Below the pieces are notes generated by a model, which was not told the origin of the DNA, made no database searches, and was given only the letters and a program-made list of their open reading frames with translations. Shown piece by piece: positions 1 through 10,693 of a stretch of 64,000 nt of DNA. The stretch spans positions 25,534 through 89,533 of the forward strand of contig JAPKZA010000235.1 of assembly GCA_026394015.1 (NCBI GenBank), given 5' to 3'. The position numbers and the translations under genes were made by a program. Position 1 is the stretch's first letter. Every line of letters starts with the position of its first letter. The stretch is from Acidobacteriota bacterium. Its GTDB lineage: Bacteria > Acidobacteriota > Terriglobia > Bryobacterales > Bryobacteraceae.

Positions 1-2988
1 TCCGTCGCCGAAGTCGAAGAACGCGTCACCCGCCCCGTGGAAAAACTCCTCTGGGAGATCCCCGGCGTCGAATACATCTACTCCACCTCCTCCCCCGGAG
101 GCACCATCGCCATCGTCCGCTTCAAAGTCGGCGAAGACGAAGAACGCAGCCTCGTCAAGCTCAACCAAAAACTCGCCTCCAACGCCGATATCATCCCCCC
201 CGGCGCCACCCCGCCCCTCATCAAGCCCCGTTCCATCGACGATGTCCCCATCCTCGCCCTGACCCTCCACAGCACCCGCTACAACGATCTCGAACTCCGC
301 CGCGTCGCCGCCCAACTCACCGACATCGTCAAACAAGCCCCCGAAGTCAGCGCCGTGCAACTCATCGGCGGCCAGCGCCGCTCCCTCCGCGTCACCCTCG
401 ACCCCGCTAAACTCGCCGCCTACAACCTCGCCCCCCTCGACGTCTGGAACGCCCTCGGCACCTCCAACCAGCGCCTCGACTCCGGTCGCTTCGCGCAATC
501 GAACCAGGAACATCTCCTCGAAACCGGAGCCTTCCTCCGCTCCGCCCAGGATGTCTCGAACGTTGTCGTAAACGTCTCGACCGGCAAGCCCATCTACGTC
601 CGCGACCTCGCCACCGTCACCGATACCGGCGAAGAGCCGTCGCAATACGTGCAATACGGTGCCGGCGGACACTTCGTCCCCGCCGTCACCCTCACCGTCT
701 CCAAACGCAAAGGAGCCAACGCCATCGATGTCGCGAGCGGAGTCCTCAGCCGTGTCGATTCGCTCAAAGGCTCCGTCATCCCCTCCGAAGTGGAAGTCTC
801 CATCACGCGGAACTACGGCGAAACCGCCGCCGACAAGTCCAACGAACTTCTCTTCCACATGGCCATCGCCGTCCTCTCGGTCACCGTCCTCATCGCCATC
901 ACTCTCGGCTTCCGGGAATCTCTCATCGTCTTCACCGCCATCCCCGTCACCCTCGCCCTCACCCTCACCGTCTTCTACCTCTACGGCTACACCCTCAACC
1001 GCATCACCCTCTTCGCCCTCATCTTCTCCATCGGCATCCTCGTCGACGATGCCATCGTCATCGTCGAAAACATCGTCCGCCATCGCCGCATGCCCGCGAA
1101 CCATTCCCGCCCGCTTACCGAAGTCGCCATCGAAGCCGTCGACGAGGTCGGCAACCCCACCATCCTCGCCACCCTCGCCGTCATCGCCGCCATTCTTCCC
1201 ATGGCCTTCGTCAGCGGCCTCATGGGCCCCTACATGCGCCCTATCCCCATCGGCGCTTCCGCCGCCATGGCGTTCTCTCTGCTCGTCGCCTTCCTCGTCA
1301 CCCCGTGGGCCGCCGTCCGCCTCCTCAAAGGCCACGTCCTCCACGCCGAAGACGAAAAGGAAGATTTCGTCACCCGCCTCTACCGCCGCGTCATGCGCCC
1401 ACTTCTCGAACGACCCCTCCTGCGCTGGAGCTTCGTCGGCACCGTCGCCCTTCTCCTCCTCGCCTCCTGCGGCCTCGTCTACATTCAGTTCGTCAAAGTG
1501 AAAATGCTCCCGTTCGATAACAAAAGCGAGTTCCAGGTCATCATCGATATGCCCGAAGGCACCGCCCTCGAAGAGACCGCCCGCGTCACCCAACTCCTCG
1601 CCGCCGCCGCCCTCCTCCAGCCCGAGGTCGTCAACGTCCAAACCTACGCCGGCACCGCCTCACCGTTCAATTTCAACGGTCTCGTCCGCCACTACTACCT
1701 CCGCCGCGGCGCCAACGTCGCCGATATCCAAGTCAACCTCCTCGGCAAAGACCATCGTAAACTCCCCAGCCACGATATCGCCAAGCAGGTCCGCCAACGC
1801 CTCTCCCCCCTCGCCCGCGCCAACGGGGCCAACATCAAAGTCGCCGAAGTTCCCCCCGGCCCGCCCGTGCTCCAAACCATGGTCGCCGAAATCTATGGCC
1901 CCACGGAAGACGGCCGCCTCCAAGTCGCCGGCCAAGTCAAACAACTCATGGAACGGCTCGATGGCGTCGTCGACGTCGACTGGTACGTCGAGGCCCCCCA
2001 GCCCAAACACCAACTGCTCATCGACTCCGAGAAAGCCGCCCTCCACGGCGTCTCTCCCGCCGAAATCGCCCGCACCCTCCGCCTCGCCTCCGCCGGCGAC
2101 TCTCCCGGCCTTCTCCACGACGACAACTCCAAAGAAGACGTCCCCCTCGACCTCCGCCTGCCCCTCGCCTTTCGCAGCGATCTCGCCCGCCTCCAAGACC
2201 TCAAAATCCGCGGTCGCTCCGGCAGCACCGTCTCCCTCCGGGAACTCGTCACCGTCCACGACACCGTCACCGAACGCAGCCGGTATCACAAGAACTTAAT
2301 GCCAGTCACGTATGTCACCGCCGACGTCGCCGGGGCCATGGAAAGCCCCGTCTATGCCATCCTCGCCCTTACTCCGAAAATCGACGCCCTCAAAATCCCC
2401 GCCGGCTATCGCCTCGAACAGTTCACCGCCGCCCAGCCCGGCTCCGACGCCCGCTACTCCCTCAAATGGGACGGCGAATGGCACATCACCTATGAAGTCT
2501 TCCGCGACCTCGGCCTCGCCTTCGCCGTCGTCCTCATCCTCATCTACGTCCTGGTCGTCGGCTGGTTCGAATCCCTGCTCACCCCGCTCGTCATCATGGC
2601 CGCCATCCCGTTCTCCCTCGTCGGCATCCTGCCCGCGCACGGCCTACTGAACGCCTTCTTCAGCGCCACTTCCATGATCGGCTTCATCGCCGGAGCCGGC
2701 ATCGTCGTCCGCAACTCCATCATCCTCGTCGACTTCATTGAGCTCCGTCTCAAAGAAGGAATGCCGCTCCAGGACGCCGTCGTCGACGCCGGTGCCGTCC
2801 GCTTCCGTCCCATGATGCTAACCGCCGCCGCTGTCGTCGCCGGTTCCAGCGTCATCCTCTTCGATCCGATCTTCCAGGGGCTCGCCATCGCGCTCATGGC
2901 CGGCGAGGTCGCCTCGCTCGCCCTCTCGCGCATGACCGTCCCCATCGTCTACTACATGATCAACAACCGAAAACGGAGCCAGATATGA
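1..2988 (+). CDS. RND efflux permease (AcrB/HAE-like), 5' partial
   Basis: Inner-membrane proton-driven RND pump that would work with a periplasmic adaptor and an outer-membrane channel, neither of which is in the window. The frame is open from base 1: codons before the GTG at 37 already encode the conserved porter segment [16 protein letters not shown], so the true start lies upstream. The transmembrane relay motif [13 protein letters not shown] (bases about 1033-1075) carries the paired aspartates needed for proton coupling, and a second helix bundle follows at about 2500-2960. About 995 codons are visible, near full length for the family (about 1030-1060). The stop overlaps the next start by 4 nt, suggesting co-translation. 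The substrate class (metal or organic) cannot be told from the sequence. Confidence 0.93.
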   Translation, partial: SVAEVEERVTRPVEKLLWEIPGVEYIYSTSSPGGTIAIVRFKVGEDEERSLVKLNQKLASNADIIPPGATPPLIKPRSIDDVPILALTLHSTRYNDLELRRVAAQLTDIVKQAPEVSAVQLIGGQRRSLRVTLDPAKLAAYNLAPLDVWNALGTSNQRLDSGRFAQSNQEHLLETGAFLRSAQDVSNVVVNVSTGKPIYVRDLATVTDTGEEPSQYVQYGAGGHFVPAVTLTVSKRKGANAIDVASGVLSRVDSLKGSVIPSEVEVSITRNYGETAADKSNELLFHMAIAVLSVTVLIAITLGFRESLIVFTAIPVTLALTLTVFYLYGYTLNRITLFALIFSIGILVDDAIVIVENIVRHRRMPANHSRPLTEVAIEAVDEVGNPTILATLAVIAAILPMAFVSGLMGPYMRPIPIGASAAMAFSLLVAFLVTPWAAVRLLKGHVLHAEDEKEDFVTRLYRRVMRPLLERPLLRWSFVGTVALLLLASCGLVYIQFVKVKMLPFDNKSEFQVIIDMPEGTALEETARVTQLLAAAALLQPEVVNVQTYAGTASPFNFNGLVRHYYLRRGANVADIQVNLLGKDHRKLPSHDIAKQVRQRLSPLARANGANIKVAEVPPGPPVLQTMVAEIYGPTEDGRLQVAGQVKQLMERLDGVVDVDWYVEAPQPKHQLLIDSEKAALHGVSPAEIARTLRLASAGDSPGLLHDDNSKEDVPLDLRLPLAFRSDLARLQDLKIRGRSGSTVSLRELVTVHDTVTERSRYHKNLMPVTYVTADVAGAMESPVYAILALTPKIDALKIPAGYRLEQFTAAQPGSDARYSLKWDGEWHITYEVFRDLGLAFAVVLILIYVLVVGWFESLLTPLVIMAAIPFSLVGILPAHGLLNAFFSATSMIGFIAGAGIVVRNSIILVDFIELRLKEGMPLQDAVVDAGAVRFRPMMLTAAAVVAGSSVILFDPIFQGLAIALMAGEVASLALSRMTVPIVYYMINNRKRSQI

Positions 2989-3194
2989 CAATCGACCGCT
3001 ACCTCCGCCTCATCGCCGGAGCCCTCATCATGCTCAGCCTTGTGCTCGCTCACTTCAGCGACCCCAACTGGCTCTACTTCACCGCCTTCATCGGCCTCAA
3101 CCTCTTCCAATCCGCCTTCACCGACTGGGGCCCCATGATCACATTCCTACGGAAGTTGGGGGTAAGGGCCACAGCCCCTACCCCTAACTCTTAA
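2985..3194 (+). CDS. DUF2892 (YgaP-like) small membrane protein
   Basis: A 69-aa protein with two hydrophobic helices (about residues 6-22 and 28-45) and the DUF2892 pattern found in the membrane part of YgaP: an early DRYLRLIAG, then a mid-protein [14 protein letters not shown] and a final short tail. Its ATG overlaps the RND stop as ATGA, so it is probably translationally coupled to the pump. Stand-alone DUF2892 proteins are known but have no settled biochemical role. The last eleven residues are encoded by a strong hairpin (see 3159-3184) and look like low-constraint sequence. The stop overlaps the opposite gene's stop by 4 nt (TTAA). Confidence 0.8.
   Translation: MTIDRYLRLIAGALIMLSLVLAHFSDPNWLYFTAFIGLNLFQSAFTDWGPMITFLRKLGVRATAPTPNS
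3159..3184. terminator. hairpin at the end of the convergent pair, possible bidirectional terminator
   Basis: Eleven-nucleotide arms 3159-3169 and 3174-3184 pair at ten positions (one A-C mismatch) around a CACA loop. The hairpin lies inside the last codons of the DUF2892 gene, just before the shared TTAA stop. No clear U-tract follows on either strand, so it would be an atypical terminator or only a stabilising 3' hairpin. Confidence 0.4.
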
Positions 3195-6100
3195 AACATT
3201 AACTTCGCTCCGAACTGCACCACCCGAGCATCCGACGCCGAAAGCACCCGGCCCCCGGCCGGTACATTCACGATGTTGTTCGGCAATCCAAAATTCGCGT
3301 GGTTGGCGGCGTTGAACGCCTCCACGCGAAACTGGAAATTCATCCGTTCGGTCAAGGCCGTGTTCTTGATCAGAATCAGGTCGAAGTTGATCACCCCGTC
3401 CCCTCGCAGTATGTTCCGCCCGGAGTTCCCAAACGTGAACGCCGCTGGAATCACGAACGCAACGCGGTCGAACCACGAATCGAGCGATTGATTCGTCGCC
3501 TGCCCCGTCCCCAAACGGTTCGGCCGCTGGTTGGTCGTGCCGATGTTCGCGACATCGAGGTTGATCCGGGGAGTAAAGGGCTGACCGCTCCGCAGCGTCG
3601 AGATCCCGCCCACCTGCCAGCCGCCGAGCCGCTTGTGTGAACGCCACAAAGGCAAATCGTACAAGTAACTCGCGACGAACAGGTGTGGCACGTCATAGTC
3701 AGAAACCCCGCGCTCAGCCCGATAGTCCCGCGGATTCGCCGCAATCGGCCCCACGTCCGTCGAAACCTCGTCGATCGACTTCGACCACGTATACGATACG
3801 AGAAAGCTCATCCCGTTCGAATACCGTTTCTCGAGCTTGGTCTGCAACGCATGGTAGCTCGCCTTTGAACCGTCATCCCGCAACGTCCCATTGCCAAATC
3901 GCGGAAACGGTCGCCGCGCTTGAATGGCCCCGGGGCCGGGCAAGGGCTGGTTGAACTGGATATCCCGCTCCACCCGCGCACTCGATTTCCCCAGGTAGCC
4001 CACTTCGAGCGAAAGGTTCTTCCACACCTCCCGTTGCACCACCAGATTCCACGTAATGTCGTACGGGGTCCGCTGGTTCAACGAACGACTGTCAATCGTC
4101 GGCGGCACCGCGGCCGAAGGCGGCGGGGCCACGAAGAAATTGGCAAACGTCAGCGTCGGCACCGGAGTCGTATTGAAAACCTGCTCGTCGACGAGAAACG
4201 GAGGATTGATGATTCCTCCCGTCCGCCCGTTGCCATTCACGAGGTTGTAGTAGAACCCCGCCCCCGCCCGGATCACCGTCCGGTTGTCAAACGGCCGCCA
4301 CGCCAAGCCGACGCGGGGCGCGAAGTTGTTCCGGTCGTTGGCTTGAATCTGGCGCGGCAATCCACGCTGCTCCGTCGTCGTGATCACGTCCTGGAACACC
4401 GCAAAGGCCGGTCGCGCCACCTGCTGCGCATCCAGATCCACCGGCGAAGAAAGGATAATCTGGCCCGTCGCCCGGTCGAACAGCGTCATCTGATTCCGCA
4501 GCCCCGTCGGCCAGGGATTGTACTCATAGCGCAATCCCAGGTTCAACGTCAGCCGCGAATGGATCTTCCAATCGTCCTGTACGAAGTAGTGCCAATTGTA
4601 GAACCGGTTCCCAAACAAGTTCCGCGGGAAACTTCGGTTCGCGTCCGCCGGCAGTCCCACAAGATAATCGGCGAAAGGGTTCCCCGTACCCCCGGGCTGG
4701 AGCGGATTATTTGTATACGTTCCGCGGAAATTGAAGTTGCCGGAGTTGTTCGCCGAATTGTAGTTCTCATTCCGCTGCTCCCGGAAATCAATGCCGAAGC
4801 GCACCGAATGTTGACCCAAAAAGAGGCTTCCGCTCTGCTGCAGTTGATAAATATTGTTTCGGTTAAACAGCAATCCACCGCCCAGCGAAGCGAATCCCGT
4901 CACCGCAATCGAAGGGAAGCGCGGCATCGAAAGCGTCGTCAGCTCGAATCCCGTAATGCCGGACTGCGTCGTAAAGTTCGTTCCGAAACCCGGAGGCGTC
5001 TGCAACGTTAACTCGCGGTTGTACCCCAGCCGAGTCTCCAGCAACAGCTTCGGGTTCACGATGTGGGTGTAACTCATCGCGGCATTTTGAAACCGCGCCC
5101 CCACGCTCGTTCCCTCCAGCGCCGGCAGCACATTCGGCAGGAAATTCGTCCGGTCGTAGATCGTATACCGACCGAACAGGCTTCCGGCGCTCCGGATCTT
5201 CTTGTCAATCCGCATCGTGCCCTGGTTGAAATCCTCCTTCGCACTCGGCGTGTAAACGAACGAATCCCGGCCGTTGTTGGGCAGCGGATAGTACGGCAGA
5301 TAGAAGCGTGAAGGCCCCGCGAATCGGTTCGCCGGAATCACGTTCCCCGGGAAAGCATCCCGCACAAACCCGGCTCCCGCCGGATTCGCCCGCGTAGTCG
5401 CCGGATCAAAAATCACCGCTCCACCCGAGAAGTCCCCCGCCCGCAGCGCCGCCGTCGGCACAATCGAGTTCAACGTCTGCCCCGCCCGCTGCAACTGCCC
5501 CTCGTAGTTGAACAGGAAAAAGGCATCGTTCCGCTTCAGCGGTCCTTCCACCGTCCCGCCAAACTGATTCCGCTTCAGCGGCGGATTGGTCGGCGCAAAG
5601 AAGTTCCGCGCCGCCACTTCGTTATGGCGCAGGAAGTGAAACAACGTCCCATGCAGTTGGTTGGTGCCCGACTTCACCGTAATGTTCACGATCGCCGAAC
5701 TCCGTCCAAACTCAGCCGAAAACGCGCTCGTCTGCACTTTGAACTCCTGCAGCGCTTCAATCGACGGCAACACCCCCGTCCCCCCATTGATCGGGCCCGT
5801 CGTCGAAACCCCGTCCAGCAAGAACTCCGTCTTCGTCGGCCGCGTTCCGTTCACAATGATCGACGACGCCCTTCCCGTGCCCAGGGCCGCGCTCGCTACC
5901 ACCCCCGGTGTGAGGGTCGCCAACTGCGTAAAATTCCGCCCATTCAACGGCAACTCGATAATCTTCTTGTTGTCGATCACCTGCCCCACCGACCCGGCTT
6001 CGGTCACCAGCAGCGGTGCCGTCGCCGTCACCGTCACCTCCTCCACCACGTTGCCAACCTCAAGTACCAAATCGGCACGCACCTGTTGATTCACCTGCAG

Positions 6101-6370
6101 CACCAGGTCCTTCAACGTACTCTTGCGAAACCCAGCCAACTCAGCGGATACGGAATAGGCTCCCGGCGGCAGCGCCGGGAGCTCGAATGATCCGGAGTTG
6201 TTGGTTCGGACTGCCCGGGAAATGCCCGTGGCGGAATTGGTCGCGGTGACGGCAACATTGAAGAGCACCGCGCCCGACGAGTCTCGGATTAAGCCCACAA
6301 TGCGGGCATCCGAAGTCTGTGCGGGAAGAAAAGAAGCAACAGCAAGCAAAACTAGAATTGCATGGCGCAT
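3191..6370 (-). CDS. Oar-type TonB-dependent receptor with carboxypeptidase regulatory domain
   Basis: Outer-membrane beta-barrel of about 1059 aa. A signal peptide (residues 1-18, ending near PAQ) is followed by a carboxypeptidase-regulatory-like Ig fold (about 22-105, [14 protein letters not shown]...), then a plug domain (about 125-235, with [18 protein letters not shown] and a [15 protein letters not shown] segment) and a long barrel ending in phenylalanine (FGAKLMF), the usual C-terminal outer-membrane signal. Proteins of this kind are greatly expanded in Acidobacteriota; the substrate is unknown. The ATG at 6370 was chosen over a TTG two codons upstream because it gives a compact signal peptide. 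No transporter partner is adjacent. The stop overlaps the DUF2892 stop by 4 nt. Confidence 0.92.
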   Translation of the reverse strand: MRHAILVLLAVASFLPAQTSDARIVGLIRDSSGAVLFNVAVTATNSATGISRAVRTNNSGSFELPALPPGAYSVSAELAGFRKSTLKDLVLQVNQQVRADLVLEVGNVVEEVTVTATAPLLVTEAGSVGQVIDNKKIIELPLNGRNFTQLATLTPGVVASAALGTGRASSIIVNGTRPTKTEFLLDGVSTTGPINGGTGVLPSIEALQEFKVQTSAFSAEFGRSSAIVNITVKSGTNQLHGTLFHFLRHNEVAARNFFAPTNPPLKRNQFGGTVEGPLKRNDAFFLFNYEGQLQRAGQTLNSIVPTAALRAGDFSGGAVIFDPATTRANPAGAGFVRDAFPGNVIPANRFAGPSRFYLPYYPLPNNGRDSFVYTPSAKEDFNQGTMRIDKKIRSAGSLFGRYTIYDRTNFLPNVLPALEGTSVGARFQNAAMSYTHIVNPKLLLETRLGYNRELTLQTPPGFGTNFTTQSGITGFELTTLSMPRFPSIAVTGFASLGGGLLFNRNNIYQLQQSGSLFLGQHSVRFGIDFREQRNENYNSANNSGNFNFRGTYTNNPLQPGGTGNPFADYLVGLPADANRSFPRNLFGNRFYNWHYFVQDDWKIHSRLTLNLGLRYEYNPWPTGLRNQMTLFDRATGQIILSSPVDLDAQQVARPAFAVFQDVITTTEQRGLPRQIQANDRNNFAPRVGLAWRPFDNRTVIRAGAGFYYNLVNGNGRTGGIINPPFLVDEQVFNTTPVPTLTFANFFVAPPPSAAVPPTIDSRSLNQRTPYDITWNLVVQREVWKNLSLEVGYLGKSSARVERDIQFNQPLPGPGAIQARRPFPRFGNGTLRDDGSKASYHALQTKLEKRYSNGMSFLVSYTWSKSIDEVSTDVGPIAANPRDYRAERGVSDYDVPHLFVASYLYDLPLWRSHKRLGGWQVGGISTLRSGQPFTPRINLDVANIGTTNQRPNRLGTGQATNQSLDSWFDRVAFVIPAAFTFGNSGRNILRGDGVINFDLILIKNTALTERMNFQFRVEAFNAANHANFGLPNNIVNVPAGGRVLSASDARVVQFGAKLMF

Positions 6371-6402
6371 TAACAAATCTTACAATTCTTCCCGCCTCCA
6401 AG

Positions 6403-7275
6403 TTACGCCAACCGCCCCATCCGGCCCGCCCGGAAGTCCTCCACCGCCTGTCGCAACTCCGCCTGCGTATTCATCACAAACGGCCCATAGCTCGCCACCG
6501 GCTCGTCAATCGCCGCTCCGCCCAACACCAGCACCAGCGACTCCTCACTCGCCGCCAACACCACCGTCCGGCCGCCCGGGCTCAACAGCGCCATCCGCGG
6601 CTCACCGCTCATCACCGTCGTTCCGTTCACCGTCACCGCCCCGCGTAACAACACAACCCCAAAGCTCTGTCCGGCCGGCAGTTCCAGCGTCCCCGCCCCG
6701 CCCGCCGCCATCCGCACGTCAATCAAGGTCACAGGCGTGAACGTCTTCGCCGGACCCTGCGCCTCGCCGATCTCGCCCGCAATCAACCGAGCCACCGCTC
6801 CCCTACCCAAGGCCACTTCCGGGATCTGCGCACTCGTAATCCCTTGATACCGGGGCTTGCTCATCTTGAACGCGGCCGGCAGGTTTACCCACAACTGCAC
6901 CATCTCAAACGTCCCACCCGCTTCTGTAAACGCCTGCCCGTGCTTCTCCTCGTGCACCACCCCGGAAGCTGCCGTCATCCACTGCACATCGCCCGGATGA
7001 ATCGTTCCGGCATTCCCGGCAGAATCCCGATGGTCCACCGAACCCTGATAAGCAATCGTCACAGTCTAGCACCCGCGATGCGGATGCTCGTCCACTCCAC
7101 GGGGTTCCGTCGCCGGTTCGAACAGCTTCGGCCCTGCATAATCCAACATCAAAAACGGACTGATCTCTGCGGCCACTCCGTTCGAAGGAAACAGGTTTCG
7201 CACCGGAAACCCGTCGCCCACCCAGTGCTGCGAACCCGCACCCACTACCCGCACTACCTGCTTCATTTCACTCAT
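6403..7275 (-). pseudogene. pirin-family protein interrupted by one in-frame amber codon
   Basis: Two open segments in the same frame (7275-7069 and 7065-6403) are separated by a single TAG at 7068-7066. Together they make a 290-codon pirin, the normal family length. The N-terminal metal-binding HPHRG is present directly before the stop, and the partner His/Glu motif (GVVHEEKH) lies in the second part. Pirins usually read HPHRGFET here, so the stop replaces the Glu and the preceding Phe is Cys. A GTG at 7062 could in theory restart translation but would lose the first histidine pair. The start overlaps the MarR gene, so the two form an operon. It may be a recent pseudogene, a sequence error, or read-through; the rest of the protein is intact. 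Confidence 0.85.
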
Positions 7276-7741
7276 TGTCGTTGTCTCCTGATTCTTGCTT
7301 TCCTAACGCCACGCCCCGGCCTAGCCGGCGTAGCCCGTTGGCCAAAGCCACCCGTTCCCGGGCGCTCATAAAGGCCACCGCTTGTTCCATGTCCTGCTCG
7401 TGCGCCGCAAACAACTTGCGAATCACGCTCCGTCCCTTCGTCGTCAAATACACGACCCGCGCCCGTCGATCTCCCCCATCCGCCCGCCGCTCCACCCAAC
7501 CCCGCTCCTGCAATCGATCCACCGCCGTCGTAATCGAACCGCTCGTCAACAACACCTTCTTCCCCAACACGTTCACTGCCAACGGTCCTTTATGCAGCAA
7601 TGCCTCCAGCACCGCAAAGTCGCTCAGGCAGAGCCCCTGCTCCGCCACGCTCCGCCGCGCATGAACTTCCATCGCTTGGCTAGCCTTTGACAGCAACAAC
7701 CACAAGTGAATGCCGAGAATCGTTTGTGTTGTATCGCTCAT
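7268..7741 (-). CDS. MarR-family transcriptional regulator
   Basis: A 157-aa winged helix-turn-helix protein: an N-terminal dimerisation helix (about 1-35), wHTH (about 40-105, with VNVLGKKVLLTSGSITTAVDRLQERGWVER, then the wing ADGGDRRARVVYLT) and C-terminal helices. Its last codons overlap the pirin start by 8 nt, so regulator and pirin are one transcription unit. MarR-pirin pairing is common and usually tied to stress or phenolic/quinone compounds; the ligand here is unknown. Two perfect 12-bp palindromes sit directly upstream of the ATG (7747-7758, 7762-7773), the expected arrangement for autorepression. Confidence 0.9.
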   Translation of the reverse strand: MSDTTQTILGIHLWLLLSKASQAMEVHARRSVAEQGLCLSDFAVLEALLHKGPLAVNVLGKKVLLTSGSITTAVDRLQERGWVERRADGGDRRARVVYLTTKGRSVIRKLFAAHEQDMEQAVAFMSARERVALANGLRRLGRGVALGKQESGDNDNE

Positions 7742-7746
7742 GTTCT

Positions 7747-7773
7747 CTTGATATCAAGATGCTTGACGTCAAG
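7747..7773. promoter_or_regulatory. tandem palindromic operator, probable MarR site
   Basis: CTTGATATCAAG (7747-7758) and CTTGACGTCAAG (7762-7773) are perfect 12-bp palindromes differing only in the central four bases, with centres 15 bp apart, ending 5 bp before the MarR start codon. A-T rich palindromes of this size are typical MarR-family half-site pairs. On the minus strand the second palindrome contains a TTGACG that could double as a -35 element. Confidence 0.7.
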
Positions 7774-7790
7774 GGAAAGATGCAACGTGG

Positions 7791-8717
7791 TTAAAAAGGC
7801 GTATCGGCGATGTACAGCGCCCCGGCCCCCGGAGCCATCGCCCGGATCTCCTCCGCCATCCCTTCCACCGCCGTCGTGAACACCACCTTCATCTTCCCGT
7901 CCAACTCCACGAGTTCCGGGCAAGTCACCCGCGGCGATCCCGGCAAAATCCACTCACACTCCACCGCCCCATCCGCCAACCGGTACATCCGCGCCAACCC
8001 ATCGCTCACCGCCTCCGGATTGTAGAACGCCACAATCACGCTCTCGCCGTCTGGCGACGGCCGCAACCCATCCGGAAAACCCGGAAGGCTCTCCGGTGCC
8101 ACCACCAAACTCCGCTCGAGCACCCGCTCCAACTTCGCGTCCAACCGGTACCGACTGATCGTCTTCGGCATCGAATCGATGTCAATCAGTGTCGCCCCTG
8201 TCGCATCCCGCCGCAGGTACTTCCCGTTCGAACACACCTGCCCGCCCAACACCGTATGCACCCGCCCGCTGGCCCACTCATAGAAGTAGACCGCCGCGAT
8301 CGCCTCGCCAAACCCCAAGTGCTTCGTTCCGAACAACACGCCGCCTTCCACCGCCAACCCATCGTTGATGATCACCCGCTCATCTCCGCTCACCACTACT
8401 CCGGTCTCGGAAACCTCCCCGCTGCGCCAATCAAAATACACCAACCGCCGCTCCATCCCAACGATCACGACCCCCTCCTCTGCCGTCTCAGCAAAGAACC
8501 CCGGCCGCCCCGGCAACTCAAAGCTACGGTTTTCCCCCGAGGCTAAGTTGAACAAGTTCAAACTCCCGACGCACTCCTCGGCCGAGTGCTGAATCGCCAC
8601 CCATCCCAGCCAATGCCCGGGCAGGCCCGAGTGCCGCAACACCCGCGGCCCTTCGGGCAAAAACCGCAATCCTTCACTCTCCGGCTCAAACAGCCGCTCC
8701 GCCACAAACTGTTGCAT
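7791..8717 (-). CDS. SMP-30/gluconolactonase-like six-bladed beta-propeller
   Basis: A 308-aa protein without a signal peptide, predicted cytoplasmic. Family landmarks are visible in order: IINDGLAVEGGVLFGTKH (substrate/metal loop), VCSNGKYL (an Asn metal ligand), DGLRPSPDGESVIVAFYNP (the aspartate loop). SMP-30/LRE enzymes hydrolyse sugar or aldonolactones using a divalent metal. The ATG at 8717 was chosen over a TTG at 8732 because a GGAG lies just upstream. It is divergent from the histidine kinase at 8792, with 74 bp between. The substrate cannot be assigned. Confidence 0.75.
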   Translation of the reverse strand: MQQFVAERLFEPESEGLRFLPEGPRVLRHSGLPGHWLGWVAIQHSAEECVGSLNLFNLASGENRSFELPGRPGFFAETAEEGVVIVGMERRLVYFDWRSGEVSETGVVVSGDERVIINDGLAVEGGVLFGTKHLGFGEAIAAVYFYEWASGRVHTVLGGQVCSNGKYLRRDATGATLIDIDSMPKTISRYRLDAKLERVLERSLVVAPESLPGFPDGLRPSPDGESVIVAFYNPEAVSDGLARMYRLADGAVECEWILPGSPRVTCPELVELDGKMKVVFTTAVEGMAEEIRAMAPGAGALYIADTPF

Positions 8718-8791
8718 GGGACTCCATCCCAAATTCTACCCATCCCGTCACGGCCACCGCCACCAACCGCTACACTAGGTCCGTAGCCGTC

Positions 8792-10693
8792 GTGAACTTC
8801 CGCTTCAAACTGCAACTCGCCTTCCTCGGTCTCGCTCTGGCGGCCCTTGGACTCACCGGCTGGGAAGCGACGCTGGGTGCTACCGAAGCCCTTCGCCGGG
8901 CCACCTATGACCATCTCTCCTCTCTACGCCAAGCTCGCGTCGCCGAGTTGGAGCGCTGGTTCCAGGATCTCGGAAACCACGCCCTGGCGCTCGCCTCGGA
9001 CGAGTCCACCGTCGCCGGCCTGGAGGCCTTCACTCGCCACTGGGCGCATCTCCCCCGTGCCCCCGAAGGTCCCCTCCGCCACCATTATCAGAGTATTGAC
9101 GCGCCTCTCGATTGGTTCCCCGCCGACCCTCGCGTACTCGCCCTCCAGCACCATCTCATCGCCACCAATCCCTATCCCGTGGGCCGAAAAGATCAGTTGC
9201 TCCAAGCACCCGGCGCCTACGGCGCGGCGCACGCCACCCACCACCCCACCCTGCATCGCTACCTCAGCGCTTTCGGCTTCTATGACGTGCTCCTCATCGA
9301 CGCCGCCGACGCCCGCGTCGTCTACACCGTCTCCAAAGAGTTCGATCTCGGCGTCCGCCTCACGGACCCGCCCTTCGCTGACTCTCCCCTCGCCACCGTC
9401 TACCGCCAAGCCATCGCCCTCCCCAAGCCCGAACTCTACGTTCTCCAGGACTTTCAACCCTATATCCCCTCACACCGGCTCCCCGCCGCCTTCCTCGCCA
9501 CCCCGCTCTGGCGGGCCGGAACCAAGATCGGGGTCCTGGCCATCCAAGTCTCTTCGGCCGAGATTAATCGCCTCATGTCTGCCGAGCGCCTCGGCCAAAC
9601 CGCTCGCCTGGCCATCGTCGGTCCGGACGGCACCCTCCGTTCCGGCCAGGACATCCTCAAAGAGCGGATCGCGGACTTCCCCAAACAATTTGAAGAGACC
9701 ACCGTCCGCGAGACCCCCAACGGCCGACGTCTCCTCCGCTCGCATTCGAAGCTCCGCATCCCCAATGTCGATTGGGCCCTGATGGCCGAGATCGATGAAG
9801 CGGAGGCCTTCCTCCCGGTCGACAATCTCCAGCGTCGCATCTGGATTATCGGCGCCGTCATCGCCCTCGTGCTCTTCCTGGCCGCCGCCGTCCTCGCCCG
9901 CTCGGTCACGCAGCCTCTCCTCGCCCTCACCGCCGGAGCCCGGCGTCTCGGTCAACGCGATTTCAGCTTTCGCCTTGCCGTCAATTCGCGGGACGAGATC
10001 GGCCAGCTAGCCCACTCCTTCAACACCATGGCCGAAAGCCTCGAACGCACCACGGTCTCGAAAGCGGAGCTCGAACTCCTGGCCAGCCGTCTGATCAGTG
10101 CGCAGGAGGACGAACGCCAGCGCGTCGCTCGCGAACTCCACGACGATGTCACCCAACGGCTCGCCGCCATCGCCATCCACTGCGGCACCCTCACCCAGTC
10201 TTCTGAACCCACCGATCTCCAGTCCGGCGTCAAGTCGCTCCAGACTCAGATCGCCGCCCTAGCCCGCGACATTCATGGCATCTCCCACCGGCTTCATCCC
10301 AAGATGCTCGACGATCTCGGCCTCCCCGCCTGTGTCGAAGTCGAGGCCCGCGCCCTGTTCGAACGCGGCGGTCCAATCGTTGAAACGCAGATCACGGGCA
10401 ACTGGACCTCGCTACCCAAACCCATCGAACTCGCGCTGTTCCGCATCGTCCAGGAAGCCCTCCGCAACGTCGAGCGCCATGCGCAGGCCGAATCGGTCTC
10501 CGTGCGACTCGAAAACCGTTCCCACGAAGCCCGCCTCGTCATCAGCGATGATGGTCGCGGCTTCACCGCCCGTTCCTCCGGCCTCGGCCTCGCCAGCATG
10601 GAAGAACGCACCCGAGGCCTTGGCGGCCACTTCCAACTCACGTCCCAGCCAGGCCAGGGCACCACGATTACAGTAACCTTGCCGCTCCCATGA
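8792..10693 (+). CDS. NarL-type sensor histidine kinase with extracellular Cache-like sensor
   Basis: A 633-aa membrane kinase. A TM helix near residues 5-22 and another at about 352-374 bracket a 330-residue periplasmic domain, probably a double-Cache fold. Then come HAMP (about 372-430), a HisKA_3 dimerisation/phosphoacceptor helix with RVARELHDDVTQRL (His at residue 450) and a HATPase_c domain (IVQEALRNVERHA, then DDGRGF and GLGLASMEERT). It starts with GTG and its TGA overlaps the response regulator's ATG by 4 nt, so the two form a cognate pair. The signal is unknown. Confidence 0.92.
   Translation: MNFRFKLQLAFLGLALAALGLTGWEATLGATEALRRATYDHLSSLRQARVAELERWFQDLGNHALALASDESTVAGLEAFTRHWAHLPRAPEGPLRHHYQSIDAPLDWFPADPRVLALQHHLIATNPYPVGRKDQLLQAPGAYGAAHATHHPTLHRYLSAFGFYDVLLIDAADARVVYTVSKEFDLGVRLTDPPFADSPLATVYRQAIALPKPELYVLQDFQPYIPSHRLPAAFLATPLWRAGTKIGVLAIQVSSAEINRLMSAERLGQTARLAIVGPDGTLRSGQDILKERIADFPKQFEETTVRETPNGRRLLRSHSKLRIPNVDWALMAEIDEAEAFLPVDNLQRRIWIIGAVIALVLFLAAAVLARSVTQPLLALTAGARRLGQRDFSFRLAVNSRDEIGQLAHSFNTMAESLERTTVSKAELELLASRLISAQEDERQRVARELHDDVTQRLAAIAIHCGTLTQSSEPTDLQSGVKSLQTQIAALARDIHGISHRLHPKMLDDLGLPACVEVEARALFERGGPIVETQITGNWTSLPKPIELALFRIVQEALRNVERHAQAESVSVRLENRSHEARLVISDDGRGFTARSSGLGLASMEERTRGLGGHFQLTSQPGQGTTITVTLPLP

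Noticed and set aside
659..1501. 280-codon Ser/Pro-rich frame inside the RND gene
   Set aside because: Second-frame shadow; composition is an artefact of NNC codons in the real gene.
3920..5011. 363-codon frame opposite the first Oar-type receptor
   Set aside because: Arg/His/Pro-rich shadow composition; the receptor is intact through this region.
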